Shown: piece by piece, positions 16,705-25,399 of the stretch | Layout of the letters: every line of letters starts with the position of its first letter | Numbering within the stretch: position 1 is the first letter of the stretch | Assembly: GCA_966250385.1 (NCBI GenBank) | Contig: CBINHC010000003.1 | Coordinates: 124,001 to 188,000, forward strand | Origin: DASWTL01 sp966250385 | GTDB lineage: Bacteria; Bacteroidota; Bacteroidia; Sphingobacteriales; Sphingobacteriaceae | DNA length: 64,000 bases | Direction: 5' to 3' | The notes under the pieces: model-generated | Database searches by the model: none | What the model was told of the DNA's origin: nothing | What the model saw: the letters and a program-made list of their open reading frames with translations, nothing else | Position numbers and translations under genes: made by a program

Positions 16705-16739
16705 CAAAGATACCCTTTTTATTAGGTAAAAAGGGTATC
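16705..16739 (-). promoter_or_regulatory. Sigma-gene promoter element overlapped by a 12-bp perfect palindrome
   Basis: GATACCCTTTTT (16709-16720) and AAAAAGGGTATC (16728-16739) are perfect inverted arms around ATTAGGT. On the minus strand one arm runs into TATCTTTG (16712-16705), a perfect -7 element for the sigma gene. It may be an operator on that promoter, or a terminator hairpin for the GIN-domain gene upstream (only TTT follows, so it would be weak). Confidence 0.6.
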
Positions 16740-16764
16740 GCGACTATATCGCCCGGGAACGGGT

Positions 16765-17445
16765 TTATAGTTTTCGGATGTCTCCCGAACCGCTGATCTC
16801 TTCATCAATTTCCGGGTTGCCGGCGTAGTAAACATCTCCGCTTCCGCTGATCCGCACCTTCAGCAGGTCCAGGGCAGTTACCCATGCGGTTCCGCTTCCC
16901 GAGATCTTCACTTCGGCTTCGTCAGCTACCAGGTTCCGGAGCCGGACCTTTCCGGAGCCTGAAAGGCTGGCGGACAGATACCGGCAAACGATCTCGTTCT
17001 GGATTTCCAGCTGGCCTGAACCGCTGAGCGATGCGCGGAACGACCGTACCTGAGGGAATGCACCGGCGACGGTCGTTCTGCCGCTTCCGCTCTGGGATAC
17101 GCCGCTGATCTCCGGCATGGTCAGGTACACGACGATATCATCCCGGTGGACGTTCCAGATGTTATCGTAGCCAAGTTCCATTACCCCGTTGATCACCCGG
17201 GTCTTGAACCGGGGAACCAGGTTGGAGGATCCCTGAAGCTCGACCCTGAACTCCGGGCCGTATTGGATGTGTACGCGGGTCGAGCCGCTGCTTCTGACGG
17301 ACGTGAACTCGCGGGTGCTCCGGGTTTCAGTGATCACATCCCCGTTGCCTCTGAGCCGGTCTTTGGTGCAGGAAGAAAGAATGAGCCCGGTAAGGGCGAT
17401 AAACAGATATCGCCATGCGCTGGTCTTGTTGGTTTTCGTATTCAT
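16765..17445 (-). CDS. GIN-domain (DUF2807) lipoprotein
   Basis: 226 residues with a lipoprotein signal (LTGLILSSC, Cys26). The rest is the head-GIN auto-transporter-adhesin-like domain: GNGDVITETRSTREFTSV, then repeated SGSG motifs (about six) at strand turns, as in the beta-helical DUF2807 family of Bacteroidota envelope proteins of unknown role. It lies 30 nt after the QFAGF-repeat gene and just before the sigma gene, all on one strand. Confidence 0.85.
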   Translation of the reverse strand: MNTKTNKTSAWRYLFIALTGLILSSCTKDRLRGNGDVITETRSTREFTSVRSSGSTRVHIQYGPEFRVELQGSSNLVPRFKTRVINGVMELGYDNIWNVHRDDIVVYLTMPEISGVSQSGSGRTTVAGAFPQVRSFRASLSGSGQLEIQNEIVCRYLSASLSGSGKVRLRNLVADEAEVKISGSGTAWVTALDLLKVRISGSGDVYYAGNPEIDEEISGSGDIRKL

Positions 17446-17475
17446 CTCTGTTAATTGTTAATGTTTATGATTCAG

Positions 17476-18624
17476 TTAAAGGAAAAAGTGCAGTCCGGCC
17501 GTATAGCCGATGTAGTAGCCGCTTGTCCGGCCGTCCCGGTGCGTCCGTTCATAAATGAGGCGGGGGATCAGGTTCATCGTTTCCGGGGATGAGCGGTGAA
17601 CCCATGTAAACGCCGGTCCGCCGAACAGTTCGATCGTATTGAACAGCCTGACCGCGGGCAGGAGGCGTGCGGATCCTTTGAAGAATTCGGCGAACCGGAA
17701 GTCATGGAGTGCGGTCGCCGCCAGTTCGGCATTCACCCGGAAATGGTTCGTCATATGGATATGTCCCCCGAATCCCGCTTCGAGCGCAAAGATGTTCCGG
17801 TATGTCCTGTCCAGATTATAGCCTGCACCAAGGATCCCGTAGAGGTTCCGGCCCCCGGACCGAAGCGAGACGAGCGAGGTGGCGTTTTCATCGAGGGTTA
17901 CACCAAGGCCGATCTCACCTTTCCGGATGATGTTGATGATCCCGATGGGATTGTCGCTGCTGTCTGCGATATTGATGAATCCGGCGAACTGGGCACCCTT
18001 CACCTTGCGCGCAATGTTGATGAACCCGGCAAACTGCGAGCCCCGGACATCGCCGGCGGTATTGATGAACCCGGCGAACTGGGAACCGTCGATATCTTTG
18101 GAGGTATTGGTAAATCCGCCGAACTGCGAGCCGGTCACATCACCGGCCACATTGGTAAAGCCGGCGAACTGAAAGCCGTCGACGGCTGCTGCGCGGTTCG
18201 AAAATCCTGCAAACTGGCCGCCGGAAACGTCTTTCCGGGCGACGTTCGTGAAGCCGGCAAACTGCAGACCGGCCCCTTCGCCGTAGGTATTCGCAAATCC
18301 GCCGAACAACAGGCCTTCGGACCGGCCGCCGATATGATTCGAAAATCCTGCGAACTGGACGCCGGTAGCGTTGTGCCTGATGACCTGGGTGATTCCTGCA
18401 AAAGAAAACGCCGTTTCTTCCGCGGAGATCCCCGCGACCAGGTTCACTGAAACCGTATTGGTGTCATAAGGTGCACCGGTGCCATTGGTGCTGAACGGAT
18501 AGAAGAGGCCGATCTGGATATTCCTGACGGGGATTTGTGCCGGGCTTGTACTAGGGACCAGGCAGGCCGCAAACAATGCACCTGCACTCAGCACTGAATT
18601 AAGGATGTTTCTGTTAGTCTTCAT
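17476..18624 (-). CDS. QFAGF-repeat surface protein, unknown function
   Basis: 382 residues with a signal peptide (cleaved near SPAQ, residue 30). Residues 88-222 hold nine units of 15-16 residues starting G-x-Q-F-A-G-F-x-N and then a degenerate unit. The C-terminal 150 residues are beta-rich with alternating aromatic residues and end in a GLHFFL strand, suggesting a small outer-membrane barrel. The repeats resemble those of Leptospira LA_2272-type surface proteins as far as I can judge by eye, and those of the STN protein at 13408. It is the first gene of the minus-strand sigma/FecR locus. Confidence 0.7.
   Translation of the reverse strand: MKTNRNILNSVLSAGALFAACLVPSTSPAQIPVRNIQIGLFYPFSTNGTGAPYDTNTVSVNLVAGISAEETAFSFAGITQVIRHNATGVQFAGFSNHIGGRSEGLLFGGFANTYGEGAGLQFAGFTNVARKDVSGGQFAGFSNRAAAVDGFQFAGFTNVAGDVTGSQFGGFTNTSKDIDGSQFAGFINTAGDVRGSQFAGFINIARKVKGAQFAGFINIADSSDNPIGIINIIRKGEIGLGVTLDENATSLVSLRSGGRNLYGILGAGYNLDRTYRNIFALEAGFGGHIHMTNHFRVNAELAATALHDFRFAEFFKGSARLLPAVRLFNTIELFGGPAFTWVHRSSPETMNLIPRLIYERTHRDGRTSGYYIGYTAGLHFFL
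17959..18363 (-). repeat. Coding repeats, 45-48 bp period (GxQFAGFxN units)
   Basis: Nine head-to-tail units in codons 88-222 of the surface protein. The GxQFAGF core is nearly invariant while the 8-9 residues between cores vary, as expected for a structural repeat with exposed variable loops. Confidence 0.8.
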
Positions 18625-18751
18625 TGGGGTATTTTAACATGAGACAACCTGGTCCGGCAGTACCCTACCCGGATATGATTTTTTTTTTCGCTCGTGGAAC
18701 GGAGCCCTTTGGAATGATTCATGATGCGTGTCCGGAAAAATATAGTGTGTT

Positions 18752-19540
18752 ATGGCAGAGATGAATAAATGTGCACTGATCACCGGTGCCTCCAGCGGAA
18801 TCGGGTTTGAACTCGCTAAACTATTTGCAAGGGACAAGTATAACCTGGTGATCGTCGGCAGGAAACCGTCGGACCTGGAGCGATGCGCAACGGAGCTGCG
18901 GGGCATGGGAGTTCAGGTAGAACCTGTCGTGGCTGACCTGTTTGAGAAAGACGCAGCCATGAATATCTATAATGAGGTGAAATCCCGCGGAATTCAGATC
19001 GATGCGCTGGTCAATGACGCGGGGCAGGGCGAATACGGCCTGTTTACCGACACGGACCTCGACAGGGAGACCGACCTGATCCAGTTGAATATCGTGGCCT
19101 ATGTCGCGCTCACCAAGTATTTCCTGAAGGATATGATAGCGCGGGGCCATGGAAAGATCCTCAATGTCGGTTCCATTGCCGGCGAGGTACCCGGTGCCTA
19201 CCAGTCGGTTTATCACGGCACCAAGGCCTTCATCAATTCCTGGACTGAAGCCCTGCGAAGTGAAGTGAAGGATAAGGGTATTACCGTTACCCTGCTGCTT
19301 CCCGGTGCTACCGACACGGATTTCTTCAACAAGGCCAGTATGCAGGAATCCAAGATTCTGGATACCAGGTTGTCAACACCGGACGAGGTGGCAAAAGACG
19401 GATTCGATGCGCTGATGAAAGGCGACGACAAGATCATTTCCGGCCTGAAGAACAAAGCCATGGTTGGAATGAGTCATGTGCTGCCTGATGAAACCGCCAC
19501 GGACATGATGAAGAAACAACAGGAGCCTCGGAACAAATAG
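18752..19540 (+). CDS. Short-chain dehydrogenase/reductase (SDR)
   Basis: 262 residues with the classical SDR set: TGASSGIG cofactor loop (11-18), NDAG in place of NNAG (88-91), catalytic Ser141 in NVGSIAG, Tyr154 and Lys158 in YHGTK. Family members reduce or oxidise small carbonyl or alcohol substrates with NAD(P). The substrate cannot be inferred. A second in-frame ATG at 18761 is possible. It is monocistronic and ends in a strong terminator. Confidence 0.88.
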   Translation: MAEMNKCALITGASSGIGFELAKLFARDKYNLVIVGRKPSDLERCATELRGMGVQVEPVVADLFEKDAAMNIYNEVKSRGIQIDALVNDAGQGEYGLFTDTDLDRETDLIQLNIVAYVALTKYFLKDMIARGHGKILNVGSIAGEVPGAYQSVYHGTKAFINSWTEALRSEVKDKGITVTLLLPGATDTDFFNKASMQESKILDTRLSTPDEVAKDGFDALMKGDDKIISGLKNKAMVGMSHVLPDETATDMMKKQQEPRNK

Positions 19541-19557
19541 GATCCGGCTGGCTCATG

Positions 19558-19586
19558 GCCCGGAGGTTTTTCTCCGGGCTTTTTTC
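19558..19586 (+). terminator. Rho-independent terminator after the SDR gene
   Basis: GCCCGGAG (19558-19565) pairs with CTCCGGGC (19572-19579), followed by a run of seven T. Confidence 0.9.
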
Positions 19587-19831
19587 TTTTCACCTTCCCT
19601 GTCAGTAATTGTAGGGTTGCCGTCAACAGGTACGACCGGATTCCGGGAACTGGAGCGCCTGCCGGTTCCGGTTAGGGAGTATGCGGACAGGCAGATTGAT
19701 ATTTCAGAATAAAGCGGACCTGCTATACGGTACTCACCCTGTTAATTTGAACCAGCGCTGCGGTCTGTACTGCGATCAACTTTTTTCGAAGTTCATGGTT
19801 ACTTAAATTACTAAAAAGTAAAAATGTTGCC

Positions 19832-20890
19832 ATGGCTTATCACGACATTCAGACTTTACTGGGCGCTGAAGCGGAAAACCTGCTGAGCTATTCCAGCACA
19901 ACCGTAGCAAAAGATCAGCTGCACGCCCCGTCTCCGGATTTTATCGACCGCATTTTCGTTCAGAGCAACCGGAGTCCGCAGGTACTGCGCAGTCTTGCCG
20001 CCCTGTACTCACATGGCCGATTATCGGGTACCGGCTACCTTTCGATCCTGCCGATCGACCAGGGCATCGAACACACGGCCGGTGCGTCCTTTGCGAAGAA
20101 CCCGATGTACTTCGATCCCGACAATATTCTCCGGCTGGCGATCGAAGGGGGCTGCAATGCGGTGGCGACCACCTTTGGAAATTTTGCCATGGTCTCCAGG
20201 AAGTATGCTCACAAGATTCCTTTTATCGTTAAGCTGAACCATAATGAACTGCTGACCTTTCCGACCAAGTACGATCAGATTATGTTCGGCTCCGTCCGTG
20301 ATGCCTGGAATTTGGGCGCTACCGCAGTCGGTGCGACCATCTATTTCGGGTCCGAACATTCGGGCCGGCAGATCGTCGAGGTCGCCCGCGCGTTCGAAGA
20401 GGCTCATTCGCTGGGGATGGCGTGCATCCTCTGGTGCTATACACGCAATAATGCGTTTAAGAAAGACAACGTGAATTACGAGGTCGCCGCCGATGTCACC
20501 GGCCAGGCGAACCATATAGGCGTGACGATCCAGGCGGACATCATCAAGCAAAAGCTGCCTGAGAACAACGGCGGATTCACCACGATCGGCTTTGCGAAAA
20601 GCGATCCAAGAATGTACTCGGAGCTTTCATCCGACCACCCGATCGATCTGTGCAGGTACCAGGTGCTGAACTGTTATATGGGCCGTGCGGGACTGATCAA
20701 CTCCGGCGGGGAATCCAAAGGCGCTTCCGACCTGGCGGATGCCGTTCGGACGGCCGTCATCAACAAGCGGGCAGGGGGCATGGGCCTGATTCTCGGGCGG
20801 CGCGCTTTCCAGCGTCCTTTTGACGAGGGCGTAAAGCTTCTCCATACCGTTCAGGATGTTTACCTGACACCGGAAATCACCCTGGCGTGA
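19832..20890 (+). CDS. fbaB: Class I fructose-bisphosphate aldolase
   Basis: 352 residues matching the archaeal-type/DhnA class I aldolases: LPIDQGIEHTAGASFAKNP, GGCNAVATTFGNF, KIPFIVKLNHNE, LWCYTRNNAF, a Lys in QADIIKQKLPEN that fits the Schiff-base position, and GGMGLILGRRAF near the end. It cleaves fructose-1,6-bisphosphate in glycolysis and works in reverse in gluconeogenesis. The 245-nt spacer upstream holds no gene. Confidence 0.9.
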   Translation: MAYHDIQTLLGAEAENLLSYSSTTVAKDQLHAPSPDFIDRIFVQSNRSPQVLRSLAALYSHGRLSGTGYLSILPIDQGIEHTAGASFAKNPMYFDPDNILRLAIEGGCNAVATTFGNFAMVSRKYAHKIPFIVKLNHNELLTFPTKYDQIMFGSVRDAWNLGATAVGATIYFGSEHSGRQIVEVARAFEEAHSLGMACILWCYTRNNAFKKDNVNYEVAADVTGQANHIGVTIQADIIKQKLPENNGGFTTIGFAKSDPRMYSELSSDHPIDLCRYQVLNCYMGRAGLINSGGESKGASDLADAVRTAVINKRAGGMGLILGRRAFQRPFDEGVKLLHTVQDVYLTPEITLA

Positions 20891-20933
20891 TCGCGTCCGG
20901 TTCCTTTTCTGTGGGGTAATACTATATTCGTTT

Positions 20934-21296
20934 ATGGCGAAGATCCATATCAAACGTATTTATGAACCGGCTGAGGCATCGGATGGTTACCGGATACTCG
21001 TTGACCGGCTCTGGCCGCGGGGCCTGAAAAAGGAATCGGTGGAGATAGACCGGTGGGCAAAGGAACTGGCGCCGTCGACCGAATTGCGCAAGTGGATACA
21101 CAGCCAGCCTGAGAAATGGCAGGAATTCGAGGGGAAGTACATCCTGGAACTCGAGGGTATGGACATGCGGGATTTTCTGCATTCGATCAGTAACCAGGAG
21201 CTGGTGACCCTGCTGTATGGTGCCCGGGATGAAAAGCAGAACCATGCGCAGGTCCTGCAATCATTCCTGCTTAAAAAACTACAGGCAGATTCCTAG
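20934..21296 (+). CDS. DUF488 (YeaO-like) protein
   Basis: 120 residues with the family pattern: IKRIYEPAEASDGYRILVDRLWPRGL near the start, WAKELAPSTELRKWI, then the C-terminal LLYGARDEKQNHAQVL. Cytoplasmic; function unknown in the family. It lies 43 nt after the aldolase gene, and its end overlaps the 3' end of the convergent helicase gene by 4 nt. Confidence 0.85.
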   Translation: MAKIHIKRIYEPAEASDGYRILVDRLWPRGLKKESVEIDRWAKELAPSTELRKWIHSQPEKWQEFEGKYILELEGMDMRDFLHSISNQELVTLLYGARDEKQNHAQVLQSFLLKKLQADS

Positions 21297-22546
21297 GAAT
21301 TGCCTGCTGCTTTTGGTGCCTGGCGTTCGCCTTTCGGTTCGTTTCGCTTAAATGGCTTCTTTTTCTTCCCGTTCCGCTTCTTCTTGTTCAGTTCGGTAGC
21401 CGGCTTGAATTCCGGGGACGGACCGATCTTCTCAGGAAGCGGTGTCTGCGGTATCTGGCGGCCCATCAGCTGCTCGATGTTCCGGAGCTTACGCTGGTCA
21501 CGTTCGTTCAGGAACGTGATCGCCTTTCCGGTACTTTCTGCACGGGCGGTTCTTCCGATCCGGTGAATATAATCCTCAGGGTCCGAAGGAACATCGTAAT
21601 TGATGACGAGCTCAATGCCCTCGATATCGATACCGCGCGAAAGGACGTCCGTACCGATGATGACCGGAAGCGCCTTGTTTCGGAAATTCAACAGGATCTC
21701 CTCCCGTTCCGGCTGTTCAAGGTCTGAATGGAAACCGCGCGTCTTGATCCTGGCGGCCCGTAATGCCTTATCGACCTCTTTTACCTTGTCTTTCGTTCCG
21801 GCAAAAATGATCGCATTGGAGAACCGGCCCTCTGTCAGAATGTTCTTGATCAAGGCGATTTTCTGCGTGTCGTGAACTTTATAGACGGTCTGGTCGATGC
21901 CTGCTGCCGGCTGCGATATGGCAAGACTGACCTGCTCCGGTTCATGAAGGACGGCAGATGCGAGCTTTCGGATCTTATCCGGCATGGTAGCCGAAAATAA
22001 CAGCGTCTGGCGCTTCTTCGGAATGTAGCTTACGATCCGCATGATATCTTCCTGGAATCCCATGTCGAGCATCCGGTCGGCTTCATCCAGTACGAGGAAC
22101 TGGAGCTGGTCCAGTTTCAGGACGCCGGACGTAAGGTGTGCGATCAGCCTTCCCGGTGTTGCGACCAGGATATTCACTTTGTTGGTGATGGCTCTTCGCT
22201 GCTGTTCGTATACGATCCCGTCACCGCCGCCGAAGATGGCTACGGAGCTGATCTCGGTAAAATAGGAGAGGCCTTCGATCTGCTGATCGATCTGCTGAGC
22301 CAGCTCCCGGGTGGGCGCAAGAATCAGGGCCGTCGTCTGATGCGTGTTGTTATTTGCGATCCGGTCCAGGATCGGCAGGAGGTAGCAGGCGGTCTTTCCG
22401 GTACCCGTCTGGGCACATGCTATAATGTCTTTTCCTGTCTGAATGATGGGCATTGCTGCTTCCTGTACGGGAGTAGGGGTTTTATAACCCATACTGAGCA
22501 ATCCTTCAAGTAAATCGTTATTAAAATTGAATTCTTCGAACGTCAC
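21293..22546 (-). CDS. DEAD-box ATP-dependent RNA helicase
   Basis: 417 residues if translation starts at the GTG at 22546, where the conserved N-terminus (TFEEFNFNNDLLEGL) begins. A longer frame to 22687 adds 47 residues unlike the family. All motifs are present: Q motif, AQTGTGKT (Walker A), PTRELAQQ, TPGR, DEAD, SAT, then TDVLSRGIDI and HRIGRTAR. The C-terminal tail is Lys/Arg-rich, suiting RNA binding. It resembles the RhlE group, with roles in RNA unwinding for ribosome assembly or mRNA decay. Confidence 0.92.
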   Translation of the reverse strand: MTFEEFNFNNDLLEGLLSMGYKTPTPVQEAAMPIIQTGKDIIACAQTGTGKTACYLLPILDRIANNNTHQTTALILAPTRELAQQIDQQIEGLSYFTEISSVAIFGGGDGIVYEQQRRAITNKVNILVATPGRLIAHLTSGVLKLDQLQFLVLDEADRMLDMGFQEDIMRIVSYIPKKRQTLLFSATMPDKIRKLASAVLHEPEQVSLAISQPAAGIDQTVYKVHDTQKIALIKNILTEGRFSNAIIFAGTKDKVKEVDKALRAARIKTRGFHSDLEQPEREEILLNFRNKALPVIIGTDVLSRGIDIEGIELVINYDVPSDPEDYIHRIGRTARAESTGKAITFLNERDQRKLRNIEQLMGRQIPQTPLPEKIGPSPEFKPATELNKKKRNGKKKKPFKRNEPKGERQAPKAAGNS

Positions 22547-22695
22547 AATATGTAAGTAAAGCAGCAAGGTATGAAAATTGTCGTACTTGGCCGCACTTTT
22601 GCAGCGGAAGTTACAGTCATATAACAATCTACGCCCTGTCCGGAGACGCCCGGACGACTTTTCTGTATTACTTTTACAGGCACTCAATTCAGATT

Positions 22696-23550
22696 ATGCG
22701 AACCATCAAACATATTCATGAGGCCGTTTCAGCGCCTATCGGAGACCTGGTCACCTACCGGGCCCTGCCTACCTATTCTGTAGAATATATCGACCCCTTC
22801 CTTTTTCTCAATCACCACGGGCCGCAGGTATACCCGCCTGGCAACCAGGGCCTCCCCTTCGGTCCGCATCCCCACCGGGGATTTGAGACGGTGACGTTCG
22901 TGCTGGAAGGCGACATATATCATAAGGACTCGGGCGGCAACACAGGTATCATCCGGCCCGGGGGCGTTCAGTGGATGACTGCGGGCAGCGGCCTGGTGCA
23001 TTCGGAGATCTCTTCGGATTCATTCAAACAGGCCGGCGGGCCGCTGGAGATTCTGCAGCTGTGGGTAAATCTCCCGGCGCGCTACAAGATGGTAGCCCCC
23101 TCATATGCAGACCTTCAGAAGGAGGATATTCCTGAAGCTGTACTGGATGAGGGCCGGGTTCGGGCCCAGATCGTATCCGGAAGTTTCGCAGGGCAGGCGG
23201 GGGCATACCAGTCGCTTACCGATATCCACATGGCCGTTCTTTATTTAGAGGGCGGCGCGAAACAGGCCCTGCGTATTCCCGCAGACCGTAATATTTTTTT
23301 CTATGTCGTCCGGGGTTCGGTGACGACAGCGGGCCATACGGTGAACAAGCTGCAGCTGGCGGAATTCAACCAGGACGGCGAGGAGCTGGAGATTATGGCT
23401 AACGAAGATTCGGTGGTCCTGTTTGGGCACGCCCAGCCCTATGACGAGCCCGTGGTGGCTCAGGGACCGTTCGTAATGAATACGGTGGAGGAAATCCGAT
23501 CGGCGTACCATGACTATCAGCAAGGTAAGTTCGGGGTGCTGAACAGCTGA
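22696..23550 (+). CDS. Pirin-family bicupin protein
   Basis: 284 residues. The N-terminal cupin has the metal ligands of pirins in HPHRGFETVTFVLEG and the matching second motif WMTAGSGLVHSE; then comes LQLWVNLP, and a weaker C-terminal cupin. Bacterial pirins are iron-binding and some oxidise quercetin; their real role is usually unknown. Divergent from the helicase gene. Confidence 0.9.
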   Translation: MRTIKHIHEAVSAPIGDLVTYRALPTYSVEYIDPFLFLNHHGPQVYPPGNQGLPFGPHPHRGFETVTFVLEGDIYHKDSGGNTGIIRPGGVQWMTAGSGLVHSEISSDSFKQAGGPLEILQLWVNLPARYKMVAPSYADLQKEDIPEAVLDEGRVRAQIVSGSFAGQAGAYQSLTDIHMAVLYLEGGAKQALRIPADRNIFFYVVRGSVTTAGHTVNKLQLAEFNQDGEELEIMANEDSVVLFGHAQPYDEPVVAQGPFVMNTVEEIRSAYHDYQQGKFGVLNS

Positions 23551-23596
23551 CGGCAAACCATCCACGGCCTTTCTGCATTTACTATTAAAAGTTAAT

Positions 23597-23836
23597 ATGG
23601 AGAACGAGCACAATGTTGTACCTGTAGAGATCTTCAGTGGCAGCCTTTGGGAGGCTGAAGTGGTTCAGGGATTGCTGAACAGCGAAGGTATCGAGACCTT
23701 TGTCCGTGACGACCAGACCGGCACGATCGCCCCCTGGGTTGTCGTGTCGGGGGGCGTGGATTCTGTCCGGCTGATGGTCGCCGAGGCTGAAGCGGCCCGG
23801 GCCAGGCAAATCATTTCCGAATACCGTGAGCAGTAA
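23597..23836 (+). CDS. DUF2007 small protein
   Basis: 79 residues with the DUF2007 pattern: VEIFSGSLWEAEVVQGLLNSEGIETFV, then an acidic loop and VRLMVAEAEAARARQIIS. The fold is ferredoxin-like and resembles PII-type signal domains; the ligand is unknown. It is 46 nt after the pirin gene on the same strand. Confidence 0.85.
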   Translation: MENEHNVVPVEIFSGSLWEAEVVQGLLNSEGIETFVRDDQTGTIAPWVVVSGGVDSVRLMVAEAEAARARQIISEYREQ

Positions 23837-23960
23837 AGTGACGGATTTTCCCTGCGGTGTGTCCGGAATAACGGTGCCGGCTGCTATTTATTGAAACAAT
23901 TTAAATGGTTATGTTATTTAATAGTGATCTCGCAACCGGAGTAGTCAGAGGGGGATTCTT

Positions 23961-25031
23961 ATGAATGAAAAGTCATCCAATACCATCATTCCTGTCGAAG
24001 AACAGTTTCGGATCATGGCCGACACCGCGCCGGTAATGATCTGGATCTCGGGCACCGACAAGAAGTACTATTTCTTTAATCAGGGATGGCTGGCCTTTAC
24101 CGGCCGGACGCTGGAGGAGGAAATGGGGAACGGATGGGTGGAGAACCTGCATCCCGATGATTACGAACGGTGTTTCAATACGTATCATGCGGCGTTTGAC
24201 GCGCGGAACACTTTTCGCATGGAATTCCGGTTGAAACGGTTTGACGGCCAGTACCGCTGGCTGCTGAACAACGGCGTACCACGGTATACCGCCGACGGCG
24301 ACTTCGCAGGATACATCGGTTCCTGCGTCGATATCCATGAGATGGTGGAGGCGGAATCGCTGAAGGACGAATTCATCAGTTCGGCCAGTCATGAGCTGAA
24401 GACGCCTGTGACCACGATCAAGGTGTACTCGCAGATGCTGGAGGACTTTTTCGACAAGGAAGGCAACGACCGGCCCCTGAAGTTCCTTAAGAAGGTCAAC
24501 ACCCAGGTGGTCAAGCTGACCAAGCTGATCAATAACCTGGTGGATCTGACCAAAATTCAGGGCGATGTATACGAGTACCAGTATTCCTGGTTTGATTTCA
24601 ACAAGCTCATCGCCGAGGAAGTGAGGAAAACCCAGTACGAAACGAGCCAGCAGGTGATCCACCTGGAAGGCTTCGCAGAGAAGCTGGTCTTCGGCGACCG
24701 GGAACGCATCCGGCAGGTAATCAGCAACCTGCTTGACAATGCCATCAAGTTCTCACCGGAGGCTGATTCGGTCGAGGTGTTCGTGTCGGAAACGGATTCC
24801 GAGTTAAGCGTTTCGGTAGTGGATCATGGCATAGGAATTGAGGAAAATCAAACGAGTAAGATCTTCAACCGGTTTTACCGGGTTTACAACCGAACCGCCA
24901 ATACGTTTCCGGGTCTTGGTCTGGGTCTGTATATCGCCTCCCAGATCATTCAGCAGCATAACGGAGAGATACGGGTTGACAGCACCGGGAACGGCACCAA
25001 ATTTACCTTTACCATACCTTTTAGAACCTAA
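23961..25031 (+). CDS. PAS-domain sensor histidine kinase
   Basis: 356 residues, no transmembrane segment, so cytoplasmic. Order: PAS/PAC domain (about 12-130), HisKA dimerization helix with phosphoacceptor His144 in SASHELKTP, HATPase_c with N box NLLDNAIKF, VVDHGIGI and GLGLGLYI. A ribosome-binding stretch AGAGGGGG lies before the ATG. The response regulator gene starts 5 nt downstream and is its probable partner. The signal is unknown. Confidence 0.9.
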   Translation: MNEKSSNTIIPVEEQFRIMADTAPVMIWISGTDKKYYFFNQGWLAFTGRTLEEEMGNGWVENLHPDDYERCFNTYHAAFDARNTFRMEFRLKRFDGQYRWLLNNGVPRYTADGDFAGYIGSCVDIHEMVEAESLKDEFISSASHELKTPVTTIKVYSQMLEDFFDKEGNDRPLKFLKKVNTQVVKLTKLINNLVDLTKIQGDVYEYQYSWFDFNKLIAEEVRKTQYETSQQVIHLEGFAEKLVFGDRERIRQVISNLLDNAIKFSPEADSVEVFVSETDSELSVSVVDHGIGIEENQTSKIFNRFYRVYNRTANTFPGLGLGLYIASQIIQQHNGEIRVDSTGNGTKFTFTIPFRT

Positions 25032-25036
25032 CAAAA

Positions 25037-25399
25037 ATGCCCCGTAGAATTCTAGTAGTGGATGACGACACGTTTATCCTGGATGCGCTCCAGGAACTGT
25101 TGAATTATTCAGGTTATGACGTCGATACTACCCCCAAGGGTGATGAAGTGTTCAGCAAAATAGAGGAGTATCATCCCGACCTGATCCTGCTTGACATCAT
25201 GCTGTCCGGCCGGGACGGACGGGATATCTGTAAAATGCTGAAGAGCAACGACCAGACCAAGTCGATCCCCGTCATCATGGTCTCAGCGCACCCGTCCGCT
25301 CCGGAGGCGATCCGGGATGTGGGGGCCAACGACATCGTAAGCAAACCGTTCGACATTCACAACCTGCTGGAAAAGATCGAGCTGCAGCTATCGGCGTGA
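25037..25399 (+). CDS. Single-domain response regulator
   Basis: 120 residues, receiver domain only: acidic pocket D9-D11, phosphoacceptor Asp53 (LILLDIML), conserved Lys in SKPFD. There is no output domain, so it probably acts by protein contact or in a phosphorelay. It is 5 nt after the PAS kinase and convergent with the next gene, overlapping its end by 12 nt. Confidence 0.9.
   Translation: MPRRILVVDDDTFILDALQELLNYSGYDVDTTPKGDEVFSKIEEYHPDLILLDIMLSGRDGRDICKMLKSNDQTKSIPVIMVSAHPSAPEAIRDVGANDIVSKPFDIHNLLEKIELQLSA

Noticed and set aside
17959..18363. Regular 45-48 bp periodicity that could suggest a CRISPR array
   Set aside because: The period is in coding frame, the repeats vary at DNA level, and spacers are absent; it encodes QFAGF protein repeats.
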